5,052 bases of DNA. It comes from Bacillota bacterium (GTDB lineage Bacteria; Bacillota; Clostridia; Acetivibrionales; JAKOSZ01). Of this stretch, positions 1 through 5,052 are shown piece by piece. The notes beneath the pieces are model-generated. The model was not told where the DNA came from and did not search any database. It worked only from the letters and a program-made list of their open reading frames with translations. Position numbers and translations under genes: made by a program. How positions within the stretch are numbered: position 1 is the first letter of the stretch; each line of letters opens with the position of its first letter. The DNA is taken from positions 1 to 5,052 of the forward strand of contig JAKOSZ010000240.1 in NCBI GenBank assembly GCA_029776555.1, read 5' to 3'.

Positions 1-285
1 AAGCCGGGACAGGAACTGGACTTTGCCAGGGCGCGGCTTGAGTCCATGTACGGCCAAATCCGCTCCGGATGGACCAGGAGCAGGGACGGCATGGAGATTG
101 AAATAACAGTTCCCGCCAATACCACCGCCACTGTGGTATTGCCCGGGGCCAGGGCAGGCAGCCTCATCGAGAACGGGGAAAGTATAGGAAGCGCCCAGGG
201 GATACTGAACTGGGAAGAGACGGAAGATGGAGTAAGGCTGGAACTGGGTTCGGGAGACTATTGTTTTAAGTACAAGGTTGAGTAA
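1..285 (+). CDS. GH78-type alpha-L-rhamnosidase, C-terminal 94 codons (5' end outside window)
   Basis: The reading frame is open from base 1 and ends at TAA 283-285, so this is the 3' end of a longer gene. The segment ESMYGQIRSGW (residues 14-24 of the fragment), then MEIEITVPANTTATVVLPG (about residues 32-50), is the pattern of the C-terminal beta-sandwich of bacterial GH78 alpha-L-rhamnosidases, where a 'YG.I.S.W' motif precedes 'I.VP.NT.A.V.LP'. Family members remove terminal alpha-L-rhamnose from glycosides, pectic side chains or oligosaccharides, using a catalytic barrel that here lies upstream and cannot be seen. Secretion or cytoplasmic location cannot be judged without the N-terminus. 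The next gene is also a glycosidase, which supports a carbohydrate-use locus. A less likely alternative is another hydrolase sharing this C-terminal domain. Activity cannot be confirmed from the fragment. Confidence 0.82.
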   Translation, partial: KPGQELDFARARLESMYGQIRSGWTRSRDGMEIEITVPANTTATVVLPGARAGSLIENGESIGSAQGILNWEETEDGVRLELGSGDYCFKYKVE

Positions 286-296
286 AACAGCGGGAA

Positions 297-334
297 GGGA
301 CCGGGGAGCGGGGCAGGTTCTGCCCCCCGGTTCC
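297..334. repeat. GC-rich stem-loop just downstream of the rhamnosidase gene
   Basis: An outer stem pairs 297-304 (GGGACCGG) with 327-334 (CCGGTTCC), with one G-T wobble. After a bulge at 305-309, an inner stem pairs GGGGCA 310-315 with TGCCCC 321-326 around the five-base loop GGTTC. It starts 12 bases after the rhamnosidase stop and could slow or end transcription. No T-run follows, so it is not a classical Rho-independent terminator. Its GGGAC/GGTTC wording resembles the other repeat elements in this window. Confidence 0.6.
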
Positions 335-337
335 GCC

Positions 338-402
338 ATGAGGGTGGTGACGGAAAGGGACGGGGAAACCAGTCCCTCGAGAAGGTGATGACGGAAAGGG
401 AC
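338..402 (+). repeat. Two copies of a 19-base direct repeat resembling the leader of the next gene
   Basis: GGTGRTGACGGAAAGGGAC occurs at 343-361 (R = G) and 384-402 (R = A), one mismatch in 19, starts 41 bases apart. Both are preceded by a purine-rich run similar to the one before the start codon of the 498 gene: ATGAG before copy 1, CGAGA before copy 2, and ATGAGA before GGTGATG at 489-495. The first copy also opens a small hairpin, GGGAC 357-361 with GTCCC 372-376. The pattern suggests repeated insertion or duplication of a short element in this leader. Confidence 0.6.
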
Positions 403-430
403 ATACTGGGCTCTTGTCACGCCGGGAAGC

Positions 431-449
431 GGGACAAGGGACCTGTCCC
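431..449. repeat. Short hairpin, GGGACA/TGTCCC
   Basis: GGGACA 431-436 is perfectly complementary to TGTCCC 444-449 across the seven-base loop 437-443. It belongs to the same GGGAC...GTCCC wording as the other intergenic elements and runs directly into the tandem 13-mers. Confidence 0.5.
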
Positions 450-481
450 CGTGTCCCGTCCCCGTGTCCCGCCCATGTCCC
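445..481 (+). repeat. Tandem 13-base repeat (two perfect copies plus a degenerate partial third)
   Basis: GTCCCCGTGTCCC is present at 445-457 and again, without a spacer, at 458-470. A shorter, altered copy GCCCATGTCCC follows at 471-481. The tract ends five bases before the Shine-Dalgarno region of the 498 gene, so copy number would alter the leader length of that gene. Confidence 0.7.
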
Positions 482-485
482 ATGA

Positions 486-494
486 GAGGGTGAT
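486..494 (+). promoter_or_regulatory. Ribosome binding site of the GH-D hydrolase gene
   Basis: GAGGGTGAT is a close match to the Shine-Dalgarno form GGAGGTGAT and is placed three bases before ATG 498. It fixes that start. Another ATG at 493-495 lies inside this site and in a different frame. Confidence 0.7.
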
Positions 495-497
495 GGT

Positions 498-3413
498 ATG
501 CTTCTGGAAAACGAATACATAAGGGTCGAGCTGGGAGAGGGGCCTCTTCCGTGCGTCAGGGCAGTTGCAAATCACCTGTCGGGGAAAAGTGTGACCTTTG
601 GAGAAAACCACATATCTCTCCTCCTGGGGAAGGAGGCTCCTGTGGTCATAAGCTCCCGGCAGGCTGACAAGGTGAAAGTGACCGCCTGCGAGAAAGACAG
701 GCTTGCCCTGACTGCGGCAGCCTGTTATGAAGGATACGCCCTTGAGCTCGCGCTGACCTACCGCCTTGAAGGGCCATGCCTTTCAATGGAGCTGGAGATA
801 GCCAACGCCGGGGAAAATGCCGCCTTTATAAAAGATGTCATTTTCTTTGAAGCATATACAAGCGCGGAAGCGGAGGGGCAGGAATCAAAGATAGACCTAA
901 GCCTCGGCGAGGCCCACTTTATGCAGGCGGAAACTTACGGAAGGGTTGATGCCTGGCCCATTTTCCTGGACGGACACCTCTTTTGCGGGATAGACTGGCC
1001 GGTGGCGGAAAACGCGGTATTGGGAAAGCGGCTGCTTTGCAGGCAGTTTACGGGCCGGAAGCTGGAACCGGGTGAAAGGATGCGGGCCAGGACCCTCACC
1101 ATAGGCGCCGGAAAGGAAGGCGGCGCGGCCAGGGCTTTCCTTGACCACCTGGAAGCAATGCGGGGGAGGAAAACCAGGAGGGCCAGCATGTATTTCACCT
1201 GGCTGACCCACGCATGGGAAGGGCTTGAAGAGAAAGATTTTGATGCCCACATAAAAACCTTTGAAAAACTAAAGGAAGCCTACGGGCTGTCTTTTGACAT
1301 AGTCCTCGCCGATGCGGGCGTTGTGGAGACCCTGCACGGCATGTACCACAGCAAGTACCGTTTGAGGTATGACCGTCTGACCCCGGGAGGAGTAAAACAG
1401 TTTGCCGACAGGCTTAAAGACATTGGCACCGACTTCGGCGTGTGGCTGGGGCCCGACGGCTTTGGCGAAAGGGAGGAAGACTTTGAGAAGAGGCTTGAGA
1501 CAGTCACCGGAATGGTAAGGGACTGGAATGTGGCCCTTATTAAGTTTGACTGTGCGGTTTCGTCACCTCTCGGCCCTGACCGCTACAGGAACGAGAGATA
1601 CATGAACAAGCTGGAAAGGCTCATGGCCGAGTGCAGGAAGATAAGGCCCGATTTCATGGTGATAAACCACCGTATCACTTCCTCCCCTTATATCCTGGGT
1701 ATTTTGGACTCCACCCTCTGGGAAGGCATGGAGACCTACCCGGACGTTTACCTGGTAAATACGGACAAGCCAAGGCTGTTTACCAGGTTTGCCTCTTACA
1801 GCCGCGGGGAGCCGGTCTATTGCGGTGTATACAGCTACCTGCTGGAAGACCACGGGGTGTGCTTCAACGGCGAGTGGCAGGGCTGGGCCGAGGAGCTGGT
1901 GGTACAGACCTTCGGAAGGGCCCTGATGCTTTCACCGGAGGCCTACGGGACCCTTTTCCTGCTGCCCGACAGTGAATACCCCAGGCTGGCCAGGCTCATG
2001 CAGCTGGTGAAGGACAACAGGGACCTGTTTGTCCATACCCATTACCACCGGGAGACAGTGGACTTTATCCACTCGGACGGCGAGAGGGCTTTAATCTGCA
2101 TGATCAACGACTCCTGGGAAAAGGCCGTGAGGCTGGTAAATCCCAGCCGGATTGACGGCCTTGAAAAGAAAGCGGATGCCTACAGGGTCATAATGCACTT
2201 CCCCGAAGCCGGGCCCCGGGAAGAAGACTCTCGACAGGCCACGGTGCCGTGGGAGGGAAGCCTTGAGGTGAAGCTGCACCCCTTTGCCGCCGCGGTGGTG
2301 GAGGTGAGTCCAGAGGGTGGAGCCGTCCGTGGAGCGTTAAAAGACACAGGCGCCATTTCGACCCTGCCGGAAGCCATAATGGAGAAAGCGTCATGCCCAA
2401 TTGGAAAGCTTTCCGGGAGTGCTCCCGAAGAAGAGGATGTGAAGACGGCCGAAAGGATAAAATTCATGGTGTCCAACGACCCCACCGAGGCCCAGGTCAT
2501 AAAGAAACTGCCGCCTTCGGTGCACCCTGAAATCAACCAGAGCCGCAGGCTTTTCCTTGAAAAGATAAAGAAATGCCACGTCTTTGCCGAGTGCGCCTGG
2601 GATGACAACCCGGCTACCGCCTGGGGCGACTACTTCCACTGGGACAAACTGTCCAACATATGGCGCGTTGACCTGGGAGACCTGTACAGGGTGGCCAGGG
2701 TTGAGGTAACCCTGGCGGACCTGGGACCGGGGCCGGTGGTGGGCGAAGAGACGGGAAGGAAGCTGGGCGAAAGCGTGCTGTTTGAAGTCTCTCCCGATTG
2801 CGGCAAGTGGTATCCGGCCGATGCCCAGGTGTTCCACGACCGCATAATCAACCGGAAGATCACAGGAGCCCTTATTGCTGACTTCGGGGAGCTCCCTGAG
2901 CCCGTAAGGTATATCCGCATGCACGTCCGCGGCATCCTGGTCGGTGACATCAGGGTAAAGGAATTGAAAGAAGGAAGGCTTGTGGAGGTGCCCAGGGAAA
3001 AATGGCACGGAAACAACCTACTTACAGCCAGGACACCCCTTAAGCTCTTTAAGAAGAGCATAAACATAGGCGAGACCTGGAAGGGGAGGTACCTGGCCGT
3101 AACGGCGTGCCTGCCCAAAGAGGCCCAGGTGCCTTTAATGCAGGAGGTGGCCGTGGCCTGGCTGGAGGACAGAGCGGGGCATGTGCGGCCCATGCTGGAA
3201 GCCAGCCCCGTATTTCCTTTCAACGGCTGGGAGAACAACACCTACCGCCAGGGCTATGCCTGGACCTTCCGCACGCCGGTGCCTGAGAATATGACAGGAA
3301 GGGAACTGACCCTGAAACTGGCCTGGTACGGACCCTGTTACGGGGCAGACACAGAGCAGGCCAAAGCCTTCCCGGAAGTGGAAGGCCGCCTGGTCACAGT
3401 CCACGAACCATGA
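498..3413 (+). CDS. Clan GH-D (GH36/GH27-like) glycoside hydrolase with C-terminal discoidin-like domain
   Basis: A 971-residue protein, probably a cytoplasmic retaining glycosidase acting on alpha-galactoside-like or related linkages; the substrate is not established. Residues 1 to about 225 look like the beta-sandwich that precedes the barrel in GH36-type enzymes. Residues about 228-510 form a (beta/alpha)8 barrel with strand motifs FDIVLADAG (266-274), FGVWLGPDGFG (313-323, comparable to the 'GLW.EP' strand of GH36), and ALIKFDCA (346-353). D351 fits the clan GH-D nucleophile in K-x-D. The acid/base is less clear: D404 in ILDSTLWEG is my first choice, with E409, E412 and D416 as alternatives. 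A beta-rich part follows to about 605. A discoidin/F5-8C-like domain spans about 697-822 (WDDNPATAW, IWRVDLG, RYIRMHVRG), and a further beta-rich tail runs to 971. There is no signal peptide or membrane segment. The start has a good Shine-Dalgarno site. Clan assignment is fairly secure; 'alpha-galactosidase' would be over-specific. Confidence 0.75.
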   Translation: MLLENEYIRVELGEGPLPCVRAVANHLSGKSVTFGENHISLLLGKEAPVVISSRQADKVKVTACEKDRLALTAAACYEGYALELALTYRLEGPCLSMELEIANAGENAAFIKDVIFFEAYTSAEAEGQESKIDLSLGEAHFMQAETYGRVDAWPIFLDGHLFCGIDWPVAENAVLGKRLLCRQFTGRKLEPGERMRARTLTIGAGKEGGAARAFLDHLEAMRGRKTRRASMYFTWLTHAWEGLEEKDFDAHIKTFEKLKEAYGLSFDIVLADAGVVETLHGMYHSKYRLRYDRLTPGGVKQFADRLKDIGTDFGVWLGPDGFGEREEDFEKRLETVTGMVRDWNVALIKFDCAVSSPLGPDRYRNERYMNKLERLMAECRKIRPDFMVINHRITSSPYILGILDSTLWEGMETYPDVYLVNTDKPRLFTRFASYSRGEPVYCGVYSYLLEDHGVCFNGEWQGWAEELVVQTFGRALMLSPEAYGTLFLLPDSEYPRLARLMQLVKDNRDLFVHTHYHRETVDFIHSDGERALICMINDSWEKAVRLVNPSRIDGLEKKADAYRVIMHFPEAGPREEDSRQATVPWEGSLEVKLHPFAAAVVEVSPEGGAVRGALKDTGAISTLPEAIMEKASCPIGKLSGSAPEEEDVKTAERIKFMVSNDPTEAQVIKKLPPSVHPEINQSRRLFLEKIKKCHVFAECAWDDNPATAWGDYFHWDKLSNIWRVDLGDLYRVARVEVTLADLGPGPVVGEETGRKLGESVLFEVSPDCGKWYPADAQVFHDRIINRKITGALIADFGELPEPVRYIRMHVRGILVGDIRVKELKEGRLVEVPREKWHGNNLLTARTPLKLFKKSINIGETWKGRYLAVTACLPKEAQVPLMQEVAVAWLEDRAGHVRPMLEASPVFPFNGWENNTYRQGYAWTFRTPVPENMTGRELTLKLAWYGPCYGADTEQAKAFPEVEGRLVTVHEP

Positions 3414-3450
3414 AGGATGTGAAAAAGCTGACAAACAGAGCGAATATAGA

Positions 3451-3488
3451 AAGGAGCTCTTATGTTCGCGAACCCTAAAAGACTATAA
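3451..3488 (+). other. Possible eight-codon minigene with strong Shine-Dalgarno site
   Basis: AAGGAG at 3451-3456 stands five bases before ATG 3462, which opens a frame of eight codons (MFANPKRL) closed by TAA 3486-3488. The stop falls inside the ribosome-binding region of the VOC gene (AAAGAGGTG, 3487-3495). This could be a leader peptide that couples translation to the next gene, the remnant of a decayed gene, or chance. Only the Shine-Dalgarno quality and spacing support it. Confidence 0.25.
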
Positions 3489-3502
3489 AGAGGTGCAACG
3501 GT

Positions 3503-3868
3503 ATGATAAAAAGGTTTGGAGGCATGAATATCTCTTTAAAAAATCCTGAGCTGCTCGCAAGATTTTATAATGAAAAGCTGGGCATACCGATTTTAACTGA
3601 AAACCCGGGCCAAAGCGACTATGACGGAGTGGAACTGGGTTTCAACAAAAAAGAACCTGTTATTTGGATTTGGAACGAAAACAAATGGGGTAAAGCAAAC
3701 CTTGGCGCAGTTACTTTTGTTTTTCTTTGCGATAACCTTGATAAAACATACCATGAACTGAAAGAGAAAGGCGTCATTCTTGACCCGCCTGTTACTGCTG
3801 TTTGGGGCGGGAAGGAGCTCAATGTTAAAGACCCTGACGGCAATAATATCCTCATGCTGGAGGAGTAA
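3503..3868 (+). CDS. VOC-superfamily (glyoxalase/bleomycin-resistance fold) protein lacking canonical metal histidines
   Basis: A 121-residue protein, the usual size for a single VOC domain with two beta-alpha-beta-beta-beta halves. The first half shows the ARFYNEKLGIPI helix-turn (19-30) and VELGF (43-47). The second shows VTFVFLCDNLDKTYHELKEKG (70-90) and the very typical DPDGNNILMLE end (110-120). In metal-using members the ligands are a His at the start of each half and two Glu residues. Here the first position is N9 in GMNISLKN, no His is seen at the start of the second half (LGAVTFVF), and only E44 and E120 look like candidate ligands. A classical glyoxalase I role is therefore doubtful; binding or sequestering a small molecule is another possibility. 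AAAGAGGTG at 3487-3495 supports the start. Base composition is clearly more AT-rich than the upstream hydrolase gene. Fold call secure, function unknown. Confidence 0.85.
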   Translation: MIKRFGGMNISLKNPELLARFYNEKLGIPILTENPGQSDYDGVELGFNKKEPVIWIWNENKWGKANLGAVTFVFLCDNLDKTYHELKEKGVILDPPVTAVWGGKELNVKDPDGNNILMLEE

Positions 3869-3879
3869 GTCAAAAGGCA

Positions 3880-3920
3880 GGGGACAGATTCTTTGTCTAA
3901 AGACAGAGAGACAGTTCCCC
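3880..3920. repeat. Imperfect palindromic repeat element after the VOC gene
   Basis: The segment begins GGGGAC and ends GTTCCCC, with an inner stem TTGTCT (3893-3898) / AGACAG (3901-3906) closing on AA, so it can fold as an interrupted hairpin. It starts 11 bases after the VOC stop codon and may serve as a weak terminator; the following bases are pyrimidine-rich (TTCCTTACCTTT) but not a clean T-run. Its right half is related to the element at 3937-3962. Confidence 0.5.
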
Positions 3921-3936
3921 TTCCTTACCTTTAATT

Positions 3937-3962
3937 AAAGATAGAGGGACGGTTTCTTGTCC
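3937..3962 (+). repeat. Second, diverged copy of the GGGAC-type intergenic repeat
   Basis: Aligned without gaps, 3899-3924 and 3937-3962 agree at 19 of 26 positions, and six of the seven differences are transitions. The second copy contains GGAC 3947-3950 and GTCC 3959-3962, which can close a hairpin over GGTTTCTT. The core GGGACGGTT recurs at 5035-5043. Confidence 0.5.
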
Positions 3963-4021
3963 AACCCTGTTAAAAAGTGCCGAATAAATCATTTTGCGGG
4001 GAAAAGTATTTATTTAGGGTT

Positions 4022-4026
4022 AAGGA
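4022..4026 (+). promoter_or_regulatory. Ribosome binding site deciding the start of the HicB-like gene
   Basis: AAGGA lies four bases before ATG 4031 and one base before ATG 4028, which favours 4031. The in-frame upstream GTG at 3977 has no purine-rich site in front of it. Confidence 0.5.
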
Positions 4027-4030
4027 TATG

Positions 4031-4261
4031 ATGAAAAAAAAATTTATATTTATAATTACGAGGGGTTTAGACGGGTATTACATTGGAACAGTCCCTGAAT
4101 TGCCCGGAGCAATAACTCAGGCTGAGACTGTCGGAGATATCTTTCCAAGGATTAAAGAGGCGATTGAAGCTTATCTGGAAGCAATGGAAGAGGAAGTTGA
4201 ATCGATATCAGAAGAGTTCCAGCTAATAGGTGTAAACCAGATTGAGGTGGAATTAGGTTAA
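4031..4261 (+). CDS. Solo HicB-like antitoxin-domain protein (UPF0150 type)
   Basis: A 76-residue protein from ATG 4031 (ATG 4028 would add one Met). The core GYYIGTVPELPGAITQAETV, followed by an amphipathic helix IKEAIEAYLEAMEEE, is the signature of the HicB N-terminal domain ('DGGY.a.vPdLPGc.TqGdT...al.n.kEAie.yle'). In HicAB systems this domain binds and blocks the HicA RNase toxin. Full HicB proteins often carry an extra ribbon-helix-helix or helix-turn-helix DNA-binding domain; here only about 20 residues follow the core helix, so it is absent. No HicA-like small dsRNA-binding ORF is visible on either side: upstream are repeats and the VOC gene, downstream a metallo-hydrolase. The partner may be elsewhere, lost, or never present, as short solo HicB-like proteins are common in Firmicutes. 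The first codons are very A/T-rich. Family call good, antitoxin role unproven. Confidence 0.8.
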   Translation: MKKKFIFIITRGLDGYYIGTVPELPGAITQAETVGDIFPRIKEAIEAYLEAMEEEVESISEEFQLIGVNQIEVELG

Positions 4262-4274
4262 TGGGGGTGGTCTT

Positions 4275-4988
4275 ATGCAGATAACCAAAAACATTTTTCA
4301 GGTTTCCGGTTTTCCCTATGGGGTTCACCCTAACGTTTATGCGGTTAAGGGTGAGGAAGGGGTTGTGCTGGTAGACACCGGGCTTGATGAGCATGAGCTT
4401 GGAATTATTGATGACAACATGAAATACTGGGGCCTGTCGGAATACCCCGTCACCCATGTGCTTATCACCCATTCCCACTTCGATCATGCGGGCAACGCCC
4501 ATATATTCAGGAAAAGGGGCGCAGTGATTGCCGCCGGCCCGGGTGACGCCGAGGGGATTGAAACAGGTGATGACAGGACCATAGGCTATGCCTACTGCAA
4601 GGAATTTACCCCCTGTCCGGTGGATCTGAAGGTAAAGGATGGGGATGTCATAAAGGCCGCAGGGCTTGAGTTCGAGGTCATCCATGTGCCCGGGCATTCG
4701 TCGGGGTGCGTGTTTTACAAGCTGGAGTCGGAAGGAAAGACGGTCATGTTTACCGGCGATGTGATAAGGGTGGGCAATAACTGCGATTCGGCCATCCTGG
4801 GATGGTCCGGCGGGGTGGACTATAACCTGGAACTGTATTTTGAGACTCTGAAAAAGTTATCTCACATGCACGCTGACATCATCCTGGCAGGACATTTCCA
4901 GCCCTGCTTAAGGGATGGGTGGAAGATATTCCAGAAGGCATATACCAAGGCCCTTCTTGACTGGAGACAGCCCGCAACCTATGTCTGA
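4275..4988 (+). CDS. Metallo-beta-lactamase-fold hydrolase
   Basis: A 237-residue protein with an intact MBL-fold metal site: THSHFDHAG gives H66, H68, D70 and H71; PGHS gives H141; TGD gives D162; and AGHF gives H207. The early strand VVLVDTGLD (30-38) is also typical. This set supports a two-metal (commonly zinc) hydrolase acting in the cytoplasm; no signal peptide or membrane segment is seen. The family covers glyoxalase II-like thioesterases, lactonases, RNases and others. Length and motif order fit the small stand-alone 'MBL fold metallo-hydrolase' group rather than RNase J/Z or flavodiiron proteins, and the substrate cannot be told from sequence. GGGGGTGG at 4263-4270 stands four bases before the start. 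The gap to the HicB-like stop is only 13 bases, so the two are probably co-transcribed. A VOC gene nearby might hint at aldehyde or thioester detoxification, but this is speculative. Confidence 0.9.
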   Translation: MQITKNIFQVSGFPYGVHPNVYAVKGEEGVVLVDTGLDEHELGIIDDNMKYWGLSEYPVTHVLITHSHFDHAGNAHIFRKRGAVIAAGPGDAEGIETGDDRTIGYAYCKEFTPCPVDLKVKDGDVIKAAGLEFEVIHVPGHSSGCVFYKLESEGKTVMFTGDVIRVGNNCDSAILGWSGGVDYNLELYFETLKKLSHMHADIILAGHFQPCLRDGWKIFQKAYTKALLDWRQPATYV

Positions 4989-5004
4989 GCCAGGGTAACG
5001 GGTC

Positions 5005-5028
5005 AAGGAGAGGATATTTCCCTTTCTT
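5005..5028. terminator. Weak imperfect hairpin after the MBL gene
   Basis: AAGGAGAGGA (5005-5014) can pair with TCCCTTTCTT (5019-5028) across the loop TATT, with two G-T wobbles and one A-C mismatch. It lies 16 bases after the stop codon. No U-tract follows, so a terminator role is tentative. Confidence 0.25.
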
Positions 5029-5030
5029 AA

Positions 5031-5052
5031 CCAGGGGGACGGTTCTCCTAAC
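5031..5052 (+). repeat. GGGACGGTT-type intergenic repeat, cut by the window end
   Basis: AGGGGGACGGTTCTCC at 5033-5048 shares the core GGGACGGTT with the element at 3937-3962 and similar wording with the other intergenic elements. It probably continues beyond the window, where a GTCC-type complementary arm would be expected. Confidence 0.4.

Noticed and set aside
286..497. CRISPR array or riboswitch in the repeat-rich gap
   Set aside because: Repeats are too short, uneven in spacing and GGGAC/GTCCC-based, without regular spacers; no riboswitch class core could be recognised.
2391..3241. Long open frames on the minus strand (about 200 codons each) inside the GH-D hydrolase gene
   Set aside because: They lie wholly within a convincingly coding + strand gene, overlap each other in different frames, show no recognisable domains, and are expected in GC-rich coding DNA.
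3428..3450. CTGACA and TATAGA as a promoter for the VOC gene
   Set aside because: The spacing is only 11 bases, too short for a standard sigma-70-type promoter.
3977..4030. GTG 3977 as the start of the HicB-like gene
   Set aside because: There is no Shine-Dalgarno site before it, and the extra 17 residues are not part of the HicB-like domain, which begins right after ATG 4031 with an AAGGA site in front.
4261..4284. ATG 4261 overlapping the HicB-like stop as a new gene start
   Set aside because: The frame closes after seven codons at TAA 4282-4284, and the MBL start at 4275 has its own ribosome-binding site.
4152..4697. A 181-codon minus-strand open frame across the HicB-like and MBL genes
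   Set aside because: It is antisense to two genes with clear family motifs; its translation shows no known domain.

Overview
The window reads as ordinary chromosomal DNA of a low-to-mid GC Gram-positive anaerobe, most likely a member of the Clostridia/Firmicutes. This is an inference from frequent AGG arginine and ATA isoleucine codons, strong purine-rich Shine-Dalgarno sites ending in GGTG or GTGAT, and short GGGAC...GTCCC palindromic elements in every larger intergenic gap. I cannot name the species. All recognisable genes lie on the + strand.

Region 1 (1-3413) is a GC-rich carbohydrate block. It opens with the last 94 codons of a GH78-type alpha-L-rhamnosidase. After a 212-base gap packed with repeats comes a 971-residue glycoside hydrolase of the clan GH-D (GH36/GH27-like) type. 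This enzyme has an N-terminal beta domain, a (beta/alpha)8 barrel with a K-F-D putative nucleophile motif, and a discoidin (F5/8C)-like beta-sandwich. Neither protein shows a signal peptide where it can be judged (the N-terminus of the first is outside the window). The simplest reading is intracellular trimming of imported rhamnose- and galactose-type oligosaccharides, but the true substrate of the GH-D protein is unknown.

Region 2 (3414-4261) is visibly more AT-rich. It holds a possible eight-codon minigene, a small VOC (glyoxalase/bleomycin-resistance fold) protein lacking the usual histidine metal ligands, a cluster of two related GGGAC-type repeats with a perfect 12-base palindrome between them, and a solo HicB-like antitoxin-domain protein without a visible HicA partner.

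Region 3 (4275-4988) is a complete metallo-beta-lactamase-fold hydrolase 13 bases downstream of the HicB-like gene, probably in the same transcript. The window ends in another GGGACGGTT-type repeat cut by the boundary.

No rRNA, tRNA, CRISPR array, insertion sequence or transposase gene was found. There is no gene-free stretch over 300 bases; the largest gap is 286-497. I see no clear-cut new defence or mobile system. The items most worth a second look are the architecture of the 971-residue hydrolase, the repeat structure in front of it, the related dispersed repeats, and the HicB-like/MBL gene pair.
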